Assembly (NCBI GenBank): GCA_947500545.1
Contig: CANMSO010000008.1
Location: 1 to 64,000, forward strand
Direction: 5' to 3'
DNA from: an uncultured Aquimarina sp.
GTDB taxonomy: Bacteria > Bacteroidota > Bacteroidia > Flavobacteriales > Flavobacteriaceae
Length of the DNA stretch: 64,000 nt
Below the pieces are notes generated by a model. It did not search any database. It worked only from the letters and a program-made list of their open reading frames with translations, and had not been told where the DNA came from. Positions 37,001 to 45,173 of the stretch are shown here, one piece after another (the stretch's first letter is position 1; every line of letters begins with the position of its first letter). The translations under genes were made by a program, and so were the position numbers.

Positions 37001-37437
37001 ATCTGGTTGAAGAAGCTGTACTAACAGAATTTGATAGAATTACTGAGCGTGGCGGAGTACTAGGAGCAATGGAAACTATGTATCAACGTAGTAAAATCCA
37101 AGAAGAAAGTTTGTATTATGAAACCTTGAAACATAATGGCGATTTTCCAATTATTGGTGTAAATACATTCCTAAGCTCTAAAGGGTCGCCAACGGTTACT
37201 CCTGGAGAAGTAATTAGAGCTACAGAAGAAGAAAAGCAGTATCAGATAACTATGTTAAATGAGCTGCATAAAGGAAATAGCAATGATACGGAAGCATTAT
37301 TAAAAGACTTGCGACAAAAGGCAATCACTAACCAAAATATTTTTGATGCTTTAATGGAGGTTTGTAAAAAATGCTCTTTAGGACAAATTACATCTGCCTT
37401 ATTTGAAGTAGGAGGACAGTATCGCAGGAATATGTAA
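34003..37437 (+). CDS. icmF: Fused isobutyryl-CoA mutase (IcmF): B12 domain, G-protein chaperone and mutase
   Basis: 1144 residues in IcmF order. A B12-binding domain comes first (SLFDGHDAAINIM, the DxH cobalt-ligand motif, and GGGGVILPEE). A MeaB-like GTPase chaperone follows, with Walker A GTGGAGKSS at about residue 204, then DPSKRKTGGALLGDR and NKFD. The large mutase barrel starts near residue 560, with YPFKRTGEDPTRMFAGEGGP and SISGYHIAEAGANP. It interconverts acyl-CoA carbon skeletons (isobutyryl/n-butyryl or pivalyl type). The exact substrate cannot be read here. Monocistronic, ending at a clear terminator. Confidence 0.95.
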   Translation: MEQIAPYKPKYKVRIVTAASLFDGHDAAINIMRRIIQSTGVEVIHLGHDRSVEEVVNCAIQEDANAIAMTSYQGGHNEYFKYMYDLLKEKGATHIKIFGGGGGVILPEEIKELMDYGITRIYSPDDGRELGLQGMINDLVQRSDFPIGDALNGEADHLAEKEIGSIARVISAAENFPEIAKDTLDEIHKKNKTSKTPVLGITGTGGAGKSSLVDELVRRFLIDFPKKTIGLISVDPSKRKTGGALLGDRIRMNAINSPRVYMRSLATRQSNLALSKYVAEAIEVLKAAEFDLIILETSGIGQSDTEILEHSDTSLYVMTPEFGAATQLEKIDMLDFADLVAINKFDKRGSLDALRDVKKQYMRNHSLWDTPQDQLPVYGTIASQFNDPGMNTLYKAIMDKVVEKTGSDLKSDFHISKEMSEKIFVIPPSRIRYLSEIAESNRAYDKTAGTQVEVAQKLYGIYKTICSVADLDFIGLSKNGIDDELLRNIKNEDNTAFLKLLLAEFDRVKLNLDPYNWEIITGWAAKVKKYKDPIYSFKVRDKEIKIDTHTESLSHTQIPKVALPKYQAWGDILNWCLQENVPGEFPYASGLYPFKRTGEDPTRMFAGEGGPERTNRRFHYVSLGMPAKRLSTAFDSVTLYGNDPDHRPDIYGKIGNAGVSICCLDDAKKLYSGFDLTHAMTSVSMTINGPAPMLLGFFMNAAIDQNCEKYIKENELESEVTSKIKKIYKDKGVARPQYQGELPEGNDGLGLMLLGVTGDQVLPKDVYEEIKATTLNTVRGTVQADILKEDQAQNTCIFSTEFALRLMGDVQEYFIEKQVRNFYSVSISGYHIAEAGANPITQLALTLANGFTYVEYYLSRGMDINKFGPNLSFFFSNGVDPEYAVIGRVARKVWAKALKHKYGANSRAQMLKYHIQTSGRSLHAQEIDFNDIRTTLQALYAIYDNCNSLHTNAYDEAITTPTEESVRRAMAIQLIINKELGLAKNENPIQGSFIIEELTDLVEEAVLTEFDRITERGGVLGAMETMYQRSKIQEESLYYETLKHNGDFPIIGVNTFLSSKGSPTVTPGEVIRATEEEKQYQITMLNELHKGNSNDTEALLKDLRQKAITNQNIFDALMEVCKKCSLGQITSALFEVGGQYRRNM

Positions 37438-37462
37438 TGTAAACAATCATATTAAATAAAAT

Positions 37463-37490
37463 AAACCCCATACTATATGATATGGGGTTT
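37463..37490 (+). terminator. Intrinsic terminator of icmF
   Basis: AAACCCCATA and TATGGGGTTT pair around an 8-nt loop. It lies inside the upstream extension of the next frame, supporting that gene's later start at 37536. Confidence 0.75.
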
Positions 37491-37535
37491 ATCATTTGCG
37501 AGAGTTTCTTTATCTTTAGAGAAACACAACTCGTC

Positions 37536-38867
37536 ATGCAAAAATTACTTTTAGGATTACTATTTATTACGGCTTTTTCATTTGGACAACAAAGTGAGAT
37601 AAAAGCTTTAGTTGGAGGGACTTTAATTGATGGTTATGGATCTACTCCAATACAGAATAGTGTAATAATCATTGAAGGAGAAAAAATAAAGGCTGTTGGT
37701 ACAATAGAAACCTTGAAAATTCCTGAAAAAGCCAAGGTTATTTCTACAGAAGGTATGTCTGTGCTTCCTGGGCTTTGGGATATGCATGTGCACACTATGA
37801 TTAATGGTCATGCAGATTACTCCTATTGGGATAAAAAATACCCACCACTCTTAGAAGATGTTATCATGCCGTCTTCTGCAGAGCAATTACTAATGGCCGG
37901 AGTTACCAGTGCAAGAGATCTTGGGGGACCATTAAAAGAAAGTATTTCAGTAAGAGATAGAATTAATAAAGGAGAAATTCCGGGTGCTACGTTGTATGTT
38001 TCAGGACCCTTTATTCAGAAAAAACCTTATCCCGGCACAGAAGCTTTTCGTTGGGGAATTAACGGAGTAGAAGATGCAAGAAAGAAAGTCAAAAAATTAG
38101 CCGATGCTGGTGTGGATTGTGTTAAACTGATAGATCAGGATCAAATGTCAAAAGATGAGCTACAGGCTGTGGTAGATACAGCGCATAAGTATAACCTGAA
38201 AGTTGTTGCTCACGGTCATCGTCCGCAAGAAATTAGAATGGGCCTTCAGGCAGGAGCAGATTGCTTTGAGCATACCGGGTTATCTTCTGCGCCCAAATAT
38301 CCTGATGATGTGATGGAAGCTATAAAAGAACGAACTGCACAAATGAATTTGGGACCATTATTTTGGTGTCCTACAGTAGAAGGGCTTTTTAATTATGAAT
38401 ATGTAAGAGATAATGGAGAGCATTTGGATAATGATTCATGGCATAGAGGTTTGCATGATACGATCATTGCAGATATTAAAAACAGTTTTAAATATAAGGA
38501 TCGTTTACCTTATTTTCAGCTAACTCCTATTCGTAAACCAACATTAGAAACTAAAATAAAACAACTAATGGATGCGGGTGTTGTATTGATGATTGGTACA
38601 GATAGCGGTATCCCCATGAAGTTTCATAGCCAATCTACTTGGAATGAACTGGATGTATGGGTAAATGAATTTGGAATCGATCCAATGTATGCCATACGTG
38701 CCGCTACCTATTGGCCGTCATTATGGATGGGAGTTGCGGATGAGGTAGGAACCGTTACAGAAGGTAAATATGCAGATATTATTGCTGTGAAAGGAGATGT
38801 ATTGCGACATATTAATCTTCTACAAAATGTAGGTATTGTTATAAAGCATGGAAAACAATATAAATAA
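37536..38867 (+). CDS. Secreted amidohydrolase (imidazolonepropionase-like)
   Basis: 443 residues from ATG 37536, which begins a signal peptide (MQKLLLGLLFITAFSFGQ). Amidohydrolase barrel: metal motif GLWDMHVHT, candidate carbamylated or metal Lys in VKLIDQD, His in VVAHGHR and FEHTGL, and the final Asp in MIGTDSGIP. The closing beta domain contains TEGKYADIIAVKGD. These periplasmic hydrolases cleave cyclic amides or dipeptides. Substrate open. Confidence 0.85.
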   Translation: MQKLLLGLLFITAFSFGQQSEIKALVGGTLIDGYGSTPIQNSVIIIEGEKIKAVGTIETLKIPEKAKVISTEGMSVLPGLWDMHVHTMINGHADYSYWDKKYPPLLEDVIMPSSAEQLLMAGVTSARDLGGPLKESISVRDRINKGEIPGATLYVSGPFIQKKPYPGTEAFRWGINGVEDARKKVKKLADAGVDCVKLIDQDQMSKDELQAVVDTAHKYNLKVVAHGHRPQEIRMGLQAGADCFEHTGLSSAPKYPDDVMEAIKERTAQMNLGPLFWCPTVEGLFNYEYVRDNGEHLDNDSWHRGLHDTIIADIKNSFKYKDRLPYFQLTPIRKPTLETKIKQLMDAGVVLMIGTDSGIPMKFHSQSTWNELDVWVNEFGIDPMYAIRAATYWPSLWMGVADEVGTVTEGKYADIIAVKGDVLRHINLLQNVGIVIKHGKQYK

Positions 38868-38945
38868 GATTAAGCGCAGTTGTTATTTTAATAGGGATAG
38901 GGTATGATTATGTAACCAAAACTTAATTAAGAAAATAACATAAGA

Positions 38946-39329
38946 TCATAAGCTCATTATCCAACTATGTTGTAAACGCTTAAATTTTTTGAGTTCCTTT
39001 CTTAAAAGTACCAAAAATTCTTTTCCGTTACTTTCAGATTTTTCAAGGCGTTCACAATTTTTATAAAGCTTATTGGTAATGTGTATCAAAGAATTAGCAT
39101 GTTTGATACGGTCATCTTGAAAAGTCTGATTTTCGGCATTAATTATTTTAGGAGCCAATGCATCAGATTGTCTAATAATATCACCGGTAAAATATATATG
39201 CGGGTCTTCGCTTCCATTACTTTGTAGTGAAGTCATGTCATGAATAAGATATGTAGAAATACTCCTTGATAATGTAAATATATCAAGTGCTTTCTTATAT
39301 AATCTTTTATTTCGTGGCTGTGATCTCAT
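38946..39329 (-). CDS. Hypothetical helical protein
   Basis: 127 residues, all-helical, rich in Lys and Arg, beginning MRSQPRNKRLYKKALDIF and including SISTYLIHDMTSLQSNGSED. The pattern of long amphipathic helices suggests a four-helix bundle. No family recognised. Divergent from the Lrp-type regulator at 39442. Confidence 0.6.
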   Translation of the reverse strand: MRSQPRNKRLYKKALDIFTLSRSISTYLIHDMTSLQSNGSEDPHIYFTGDIIRQSDALAPKIINAENQTFQDDRIKHANSLIHITNKLYKNCERLEKSESNGKEFLVLLRKELKKFKRLQHSWIMSL

Positions 39330-39441
39330 AACAATTAGTTGTTCAAAAATAATGCAATTTTCAAGAATTTTTCTTTTGATTTTAAAGTTAAATGATTAAT
39401 TTGCTTTAGTAATTAAGTATGATTGTTATTTTTGGTTTAAA

Positions 39442-39906
39442 ATGAAAATAGATTCCACAAACTGGGGTATTTTACAGTGCTTGCAACAAAATGCCAGACT
39501 ATCTAATGCTGAAATAGGAAGAAAGGTTGGATTAAGTTCTCCGGCGGTTGCCGAAAGAATAAAAAAAATGGAGGATTATGGGGTTTTAACAGGATATAAA
39601 GCCGTTGTCTCTTATACCAAAACAGGATATCAATTAAAAGCAATAATTACGCTTCGCGCTTTTATGGGAAGATTAAAGCCTTTTTTGACGAAAGTATCTC
39701 AATTTGACGAAGTACTCAACTGTTATCGAATTACGGGAAATGAAAATATAATCATGGAAGTAGTTTTACGTGATCAAATACATTTACAAGAATTTATCGA
39801 TAGTTTAATCACTTATGGAGAAGTTAAAACACACATTATATTATCTAATTTGATACAAAATAATCCAATTACCGATGGAGTTGGATTTAATGATTTGGAA
39901 ATTTAG
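39442..39906 (+). CDS. Lrp/AsnC-family regulator
   Basis: 154 residues: N-terminal HTH (WGILQCLQQNARLSNAEIGR, then VGLSSPAVAERIKKMEDYGV), then an Lrp/RAM effector domain (residues about 65-145, VLNCYRITGNENIIMEV). Amino-acid-responsive dimer or octamer by family. Followed by the first small-RNA unit. Confidence 0.92.
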   Translation: MKIDSTNWGILQCLQQNARLSNAEIGRKVGLSSPAVAERIKKMEDYGVLTGYKAVVSYTKTGYQLKAIITLRAFMGRLKPFLTKVSQFDEVLNCYRITGNENIIMEVVLRDQIHLQEFIDSLITYGEVKTHIILSNLIQNNPITDGVGFNDLEI

Positions 39907-39956
39907 AAATTTGGCATGAGATTTGTATTTATATAAATGAAAATCATCTACATCTT

Positions 39957-40036
39957 GTGTGAGGACATTAGTTAGGGAAACTAAAGAGAGTACAAGGGAT
40001 AGATTAAAAACATCTGGATGTATTCAGATGTTTTTT
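39957..40036 (+). ncRNA. Small-RNA-like unit, copy 1, with terminator
   Basis: Core GTGTGAGGACATTAG ... AACTAAAGAGAGTAC (39957-39993), in which TTAGTT pairs with AACTAA. A terminator hairpin follows (AAACATCTG / CAGATGTTT, 40008-40033) plus T tract. It matches units at 42534 and 42936, which have an additional inner hairpin. It lies in the intergenic region upstream of the Cys-rich peptide gene. Confidence 0.6.
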
Positions 40037-40137
40037 TATACATTTATATTTAAGTTTTCATAATTTTATAATATCAATATGCATCTTTTTTAGAAATATG
40101 TAGTCTTATAGGTGTATAACATTAAAAAAGATAAAAC

Positions 40138-40239
40138 ATGAAAAATAAAGAATGTACATGTACATGTTCTAGCTGCGTAGAAGGACTGTGTGCAAATTGC
40201 TCCTGTACAGGATGCGAATGTTCAGGATGTAATTGTTAA
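40138..40239 (+). CDS. Metallothionein-like peptide with 11 cysteines in 33 residues
   Basis: Sequence begins MKNKECTCTCSSCVEGLC and continues ANCSCTGCECSGCNC. It has 11 Cys, in CxC and CxxC spacings and no aromatic residues, as expected of a metal-thiolate cluster peptide. The start is set by AAAAAAGATAAAAC before the ATG. It is followed by a perfect 12-bp hairpin and then by a SigZ-like sigma factor whose tail also has CC and CxxC motifs. A role in binding soft metals is inferred from composition, not from homology I can confirm. Confidence 0.7.
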   Translation: MKNKECTCTCSSCVEGLCANCSCTGCECSGCNC

Positions 40240-40247
40240 TTATAATG

Positions 40248-40285
40248 CTTCTATCCTCAATATTTGTGAGGATAGAAGTTTATTT
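40248..40285 (+). terminator. Hairpin between the Cys-rich peptide and the sigma-factor gene
   Basis: Perfect 12-bp stem CTTCTATCCTCA / TGAGGATAGAAG with a 7-nt loop, followed by TTTATTTATT. It ends 15 nt before the sigma-factor ATG, so it may act as terminator or attenuator. Confidence 0.65.
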
Positions 40286-40292
40286 ATTACTT

Positions 40293-40835
40293 ATGGAAAC
40301 TTCGCAAATCTGGAGATCTTATTATAGCGATATCAGGAACTTTATAATGAGTAAAGTTAAAGACGATCAGATTGTAGATGATCTGATACAGGAAACTTTT
40401 GCCAAAGTACACCTTAATAGAGGAAAACTTAGAGATGATACCAAAATTAAATCTTGGCTGTTTGCAATTGCCAGAAATACGATATACGACTTTTTTAAAG
40501 AGAATAAGTATTGTAATACCCCTATTGTAGAAAAGATTTCTGAAGAAACAGAAACAGAAAATACTCATACAGAGAAAGATTGCCTACCGGGATTAATCAA
40601 TAATTTACCGAAGAAATACGGGGAGGCTTTGTTTCTTTCTGATATTGTAGGTATGAAACAAAAACAAATTGCCCAACAATTAGACCTGCCATTGTCTACT
40701 GTGAAATCTCAAGTACAACGCGCACGGAAATTGATTATACATGGGTATATGAAATGCTGTAATTATACCCTTAATGAAAAAGGAAAGCTCGTTGGGGTAA
40801 GAAAGGAAAAAGAGGACTGTAAAATTTGTAATTAA
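40293..40835 (+). CDS. ECF sigma factor, SigZ-like, with Cys-rich tail
   Basis: 180 residues from the ATG at 40293 (METSQIWRSYYS). Region 2 contains DDLIQETFAKVHLNR and SWLFAIARNTIYDFF. Region 4 contains LPKKYGEALFLSDIVGMKQK and LPLSTVKSQVQRARK. The tail KCCNYTLNEKGKLVG then CKICN is the C-terminal cysteine pattern of SigZ-type factors and could sense metal or redox state. No anti-sigma gene is adjacent. The neighbouring Cys-rich peptide suggests a metal- or thiol-stress link (inference). Confidence 0.82.
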   Translation: METSQIWRSYYSDIRNFIMSKVKDDQIVDDLIQETFAKVHLNRGKLRDDTKIKSWLFAIARNTIYDFFKENKYCNTPIVEKISEETETENTHTEKDCLPGLINNLPKKYGEALFLSDIVGMKQKQIAQQLDLPLSTVKSQVQRARKLIIHGYMKCCNYTLNEKGKLVGVRKEKEDCKICN

Positions 40836-40909
40836 AATAGGTTAAGATAAATGTTTATTAATATGTCAAACGCTACTTTATTTATAGTATTTGTAAAGAA
40901 ATTGGGTTT

Positions 40910-42337
40910 ATGGCGCGACTAATTTTTCTGAAAAGATATATCATATTAATTATTTTTTCTTTAGTCTCTCTGGTGGATTATGGACAAAATACACTTAGTC
41001 TAAAAAAAGGAATGGTCATAGATTCTTTGTTAGTTCCAGAGACAAACACTAGTTTTAGTATTTATCTACCTAAAGCTTTTGATTTGAATAAGAATTGGCC
41101 GGTGATCATAGGGTTTAATTCAAATAAAGAGGTGGACACACTCACCAGGTTATTTAAAACAGCAGCAGAGGAATCTGGATATATTGTTGCAATCAGCAAT
41201 TTTTCAAAGAATCAAGAGCTCAAAGAACAAACAAAGCAGATATCATCTTTTATCGATCATATTTTTTCACTTTTCCCCATTCAAAAAGGTAGAGTATATG
41301 TAACTGGAATAAATGAAGATGCAAAATTAGTAAGCATGATACCGGCTCTATATAGTGAAGATGTATTTGGAGTAATAGCAATTGGTGATAGTCATTATTA
41401 TGATTCAAAAATAAAAATAGGAAAGAATTTTTCTTATATAGGTATTTTGAATACGACTAATTATAGATATAAAGACTTCTTAAAGAATAAGACCTACCTT
41501 AATAGAAAAGCGATTGCAGCAGATATTTATACGTATATAGGTGAATCCGATATGCCTGATCCGGATCTTCTTACAAAATCACTTTCAACATTTACATTAC
41601 AAGCAATGTTGAAAGGAAGGATGCCAAAAGATTCTATTTGGGTTCAAAATTTGTTTCAGAAAGATTTAAAAGACGTTGAGGCTAATTTGAGTAAAAGAAA
41701 TTTTGTAGTTGCCTATGATGATATAAAATGGATACAAAACAGATACCGTTTGTTTTTTGATACCAGTTATCTTAAGGAAAAAGAAAAACAAATTAGACAG
41801 CTCAAGGGCTATAAGAAAGAAAAAAGGTTGCGGTCCAAGTATACTAACCAAGAAGGTTTTCTTAGACAAGAATATCTGTTCTCTATGGAAGAAGACGTTG
41901 TAGGAAAGCAGTATGATAATCTTGGTTGGTGGCAATATCAAGTATCCTTGTTAGATACATTGGTATCTCGTAAAGAAAAATATGGAAGTAACATGGCATT
42001 TAGGATGAAGGGGTATCTTAAATATTTAATAAAAAACTATGAAGTGGCGCTTACAAAAAAACAAGAGGATTTTGAGAAAAGAATGCTTCTAAATGTACTT
42101 GGTACCATAGTAGATAAAAAAGATTTTGAATTCTATAGCACTATTATTTCCTTAAGTGCCCAAGATCAGGATTATGAGACAGCTTTGTTTTACTTAGAGA
42201 AATTGCTCGTAAATGGATTTAAGGACATCGATGCTCTTTATAGTATAGAGGGTACTTTGGCGCTCAAAATATCGAGGGATTATAATAAATTAGTAAAAAA
42301 ACATCTAGGTTCTTCTAAGTATTTCTTTTCAGAATAA
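40910..42337 (+). CDS. Secreted esterase-like alpha/beta-hydrolase with helical C-terminal repeats
   Basis: 475 residues: signal peptide (YIILIIFSLVSLVDYGQ), then a hydrolase-like half (SFSIYLPKAFDLNKNWPVII, YVTGINEDAKLV). In that half the expected GxSxG nucleophile elbow reads GINED, so catalysis is doubtful. The C-terminal half (residues about 250-475) is TPR-like helical (DFEFYSTIISLSAQDQDYET, ALFYLEKLL). Similar proteins are annotated as putative esterases in flavobacteria. Confidence 0.65.
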   Translation: MARLIFLKRYIILIIFSLVSLVDYGQNTLSLKKGMVIDSLLVPETNTSFSIYLPKAFDLNKNWPVIIGFNSNKEVDTLTRLFKTAAEESGYIVAISNFSKNQELKEQTKQISSFIDHIFSLFPIQKGRVYVTGINEDAKLVSMIPALYSEDVFGVIAIGDSHYYDSKIKIGKNFSYIGILNTTNYRYKDFLKNKTYLNRKAIAADIYTYIGESDMPDPDLLTKSLSTFTLQAMLKGRMPKDSIWVQNLFQKDLKDVEANLSKRNFVVAYDDIKWIQNRYRLFFDTSYLKEKEKQIRQLKGYKKEKRLRSKYTNQEGFLRQEYLFSMEEDVVGKQYDNLGWWQYQVSLLDTLVSRKEKYGSNMAFRMKGYLKYLIKNYEVALTKKQEDFEKRMLLNVLGTIVDKKDFEFYSTIISLSAQDQDYETALFYLEKLLVNGFKDIDALYSIEGTLALKISRDYNKLVKKHLGSSKYFFSE

Positions 42338-42533
42338 AGTGAAATCATAAATATTTGTGTATTTCGTCGAATAATTAAGTTTTTTATCGTTGTTTTTTTG
42401 GTAATTACAATTTGTTTACATTATCTTTACTTTAACTTAAAAATACTTGATGTATGATCCAGAATTAACATTTTAGACTATATGACGATGTGGATTTAAA
42501 ATTTTAGTTTGGAATACATCAGGGACAAATTAG

Positions 42534-42632
42534 GTGTGAGGACATTAGTCTAAAGACCTCAAATCTTGAAACTAAAGAGAGTACGTAATTTGCCCGAATA
42601 TAGAAAGCGTTTCGAAAGAAACGCTTTTTTTA
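42534..42632 (+). ncRNA. Small-RNA-like unit, copy 2, with terminator
   Basis: Core GTGTGAGGACATTAG ... AAACTAAAGAGAGTAC (42534-42584) with an inner AAGA/TCTT hairpin, then the terminator AAAGCGTTTC / GAAACGCTTT plus T run (42604-42631). Upstream DNA from about 42348 (ATTTGTGTATTTCGTCGA) also matches the region before copy 3, so the transcript may start about 180 nt earlier. Confidence 0.65.
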
Positions 42633-42935
42633 TGGAAAAAATACCGGGTTTAATTATTTACAATTTGGAGTGTATAAGATTTTCACAATATGAACAGGGA
42701 ATAAGGTAAAATAGAAATAGTATTTATAAAGCTTAATATTGCTTGAAATTATGATAAAAACGGTTTTTATGTTAAAATTTGTGTATTTCATCGATTTTAT
42801 TTGCATTTAATCTTTATTTTTTCATATATTAGTAATGTTATTAAAAGATACTGATGCTTATTTAAAATTATTGTTCAGGCGATTATGACGATAATAAGAA
42901 GAGTGAAAATTTTTGAAGCATTGTGGAAAAATTAT

Positions 42936-43036
42936 GTGTGAGGACATTGGTTCCAAGACCCCAAATCTAGAAACTGAAGATAGTACTTAATTTTCCCCAA
43001 AATAAAAAACGTCCCGAAGCTTTCGGGGCGTTTTTT
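42936..43036 (+). ncRNA. Small-RNA-like unit, copy 3, with terminator
   Basis: Core GTGTGAGGACATTGG ... AAACTGAAGATAGTAC (42936-42986), terminator AACGTCCCGA / TCGGGGCGTT with flanking A and T runs (43005-43036). TTGGTT/AACTGA replaces TTAGTT/AACTAA of copy 1 with pairing kept. The tandem duplicate spacing to copy 2 is 402 bp. The terminator overlaps the stop codon of the convergent gene and can serve both. Confidence 0.65.
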
Positions 43037-43799
43037 ATTGCTCATTATTATTTATTATTAAATGCGGGACGTCTTCTAGTTTCCAGTCAATAACTAGCCC
43101 TCCAGCCAATGATCTGGCTATTTCTGCTCCGTACAGATGTTCAGATAGATATAATGCGGCTTCAAAACTTTTGGCTCCACCGGCTGAAGTAATATACTTT
43201 CCATCATGCACAAATAAAACATCTTTTCTGATGTCTAACCCCGGAAACATTTCTCTCATTTTATCAATGTCGCTTGGGAACGTGGTAGAAACTTTATTAT
43301 CCAAAACCCCAGCTTTGGCAAGAACAAAAGCACCATCACAATGAGAAGTCATGTAAATAGCATTTTTGTCTACTTTTTTTATAAAATTAATCATCGTTTG
43401 ATCATCTAGATCAGAGTCTAAGTGATGTTCTGCACTTGGTACTACCAAAATATCAATTTTTGGTAAAGTGTCTTTTGTGTAATTGTAATCAGGAATAATT
43501 TTCACACCTTCAAAAGTCGTAATGGGGTGGTCTGTATTTGCTACCGTAAAAACATTCATTTGTTTTATGTTTTTTCTGTATTGAGTATGCTGAAATATAT
43601 CATAAGGAGCAGTGAATTCAGTATTATATGTACCGTCCATAATTAAAAAAGCGACGTTGTATCTATTGGGTTCTAGCTTTGGAAATGATTTTTGGATTTC
43701 TGTAGCTTGTAAATTTTCGATTATTGGTTTTTCTGCTTTTTTACTTTTGGCACAACCAAAAATTAATGTCATGAGCAGAATAAAAAGTAGTTTTTTCAT
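43035..43799 (-). CDS. DJ-1/PfpI-family lipoprotein
   Basis: 254 residues from the ATG at 43799, giving a lipobox signal (MKKLLFILLMTLIFGC). The fold core includes NVAFLIMDGTYNTEFTAPYDIF, DILVVPSAEHH and the nucleophile elbow TSHCDGAFVLAKAG with Cys. THFP-type residues follow (STTFPSDI). This resembles the DJ-1/PfpI domain of GlxA-like regulators, without an HTH. A longer frame upstream would overlap the transporter stop, so the later start is preferred. Probably co-transcribed with the transporter. Confidence 0.82.
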   Translation of the reverse strand: MKKLLFILLMTLIFGCAKSKKAEKPIIENLQATEIQKSFPKLEPNRYNVAFLIMDGTYNTEFTAPYDIFQHTQYRKNIKQMNVFTVANTDHPITTFEGVKIIPDYNYTKDTLPKIDILVVPSAEHHLDSDLDDQTMINFIKKVDKNAIYMTSHCDGAFVLAKAGVLDNKVSTTFPSDIDKMREMFPGLDIRKDVLFVHDGKYITSAGGAKSFEAALYLSEHLYGAEIARSLAGGLVIDWKLEDVPHLIINNNEQ

Positions 43800-43824
43800 G
43801 ATGATGTGTTTATCGGTGATTTTT

Positions 43825-45111
43825 TTAGTCGTTCGTTTTCTCTTGTCTAAGCCTTCGTTTAACAAGAAATAATAAAAATGTTCCCACCCCGGCTATAAGG
43901 GTCATTAAAATCCAACTATTATTGTATCCAAAGCTATCAATAAATTGCATACCAGAATTGTGCCCAAAGATATGTGCTACAGAAAAGGACATACTGTATA
44001 ACCCCATGTATGCTCCTTGTCTTCCTTTTTTTGCTCTATCCAATGCAAACGCGTTCCCGAACGGAAATGCAACCATTTCGCCAAGAGTAGCAATTATCAT
44101 TCCTATTATCAAAATACCTGCCCAGGGAGTAATTAATAAAAGTGCAAAACTTATTCCGGTGAGAACAAAACCATTAATTACATTACCGGTTTTTGAAATA
44201 CTTGTTTTTTCTAAGTACGCTATTAAAGGCATTTCAAAGAAAAAAATTAAAGCTCCGTTCATAGCAAGTAGTAAACCAATTTTCTCTTCAGATAATTCAT
44301 GTATTTCTTTATAGTATAGTGGAATTGTAGAGAAATACTGAACGAAAATAAAACCAAATAATGCCAACGAAATAAGGAATATGATATAAGTGGTATCTCT
44401 ATATGCAGGTACAGGGTTCTCTATAACAACCTCTTTGTCTAGTTCTTTTGCTTTTTTAGGATGTAATGTTTGAATCATTACTAATCCAGCAATAATACAA
44501 GTGATACCGTCTACCCAAAATAGTCCATGGTAACCAATAGTCGCTATAATTAATCCACCTAATGCTGGGCCTGCAGAAAACCCAAGGTTAATGGCTAATC
44601 TAATAAATGTTAATGATCTAGTTTTATTTTCGGGTTTGCTATAAGCGCTTAAAGCAACAAAAAAAGCAGGTCTAGCCGCATCTGCAATAGCAATGAGGAT
44701 AAAAAAACTGATACATATACTCCAGAAACTTGAAAAATACTGAACAATCACAAAAGAAACGCCTGTTAACATCAACGAACCAAGGATTACTTTGTAATAA
44801 CCTATTTGATCACTCAGTTTTCCTCCGAGCCAGGCTCCAAAAAAAGAACCTAAACCATAACTTGTCATTATCCAGCCAATTTGCCCTTTTGTGAAACTTA
44901 AATCATCAGAAAGATATAGGGATAAAAAAGGAATAACCATTGCCCCGGCTCGATTAATAAGTGTTATTAACGCAAGCCACCATATCTCTTTTGAAAGCCC
45001 TGAAAAGGAGTTGATATAACTAAGTAATATTCTTTGCAACGAATTGAAGATTTGTGTTTGTAGCCTAAAAGAACTGATAAAAGTAGCTTTTTCTCTACTA
45101 TTCGGGCACAA
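43825..45111 (-). CDS. Major facilitator superfamily transporter
   Basis: About 400-428 residues with twelve hydrophobic segments. The MFS signature loop after helix 2 reads GAWLGGKLSDQIGYYKV. No ATG lies before the first helix; starts are TTG at 45111 or TTG near 45036 (LQRILLSYINSF), the latter closer to family length. Drug/metabolite efflux type by similarity. Substrate unknown. Confidence 0.85.
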   Translation of the reverse strand: MCPNSREKATFISSFRLQTQIFNSLQRILLSYINSFSGLSKEIWWLALITLINRAGAMVIPFLSLYLSDDLSFTKGQIGWIMTSYGLGSFFGAWLGGKLSDQIGYYKVILGSLMLTGVSFVIVQYFSSFWSICISFFILIAIADAARPAFFVALSAYSKPENKTRSLTFIRLAINLGFSAGPALGGLIIATIGYHGLFWVDGITCIIAGLVMIQTLHPKKAKELDKEVVIENPVPAYRDTTYIIFLISLALFGFIFVQYFSTIPLYYKEIHELSEEKIGLLLAMNGALIFFFEMPLIAYLEKTSISKTGNVINGFVLTGISFALLLITPWAGILIIGMIIATLGEMVAFPFGNAFALDRAKKGRQGAYMGLYSMSFSVAHIFGHNSGMQFIDSFGYNNSWILMTLIAGVGTFLLFLVKRRLRQEKTND

Positions 45112-45173
45112 TTTTATAAAAATTAATTAGTTAACTAATTGTAAGTTGTACTTTTGCAAAAAAATAACGGGGA

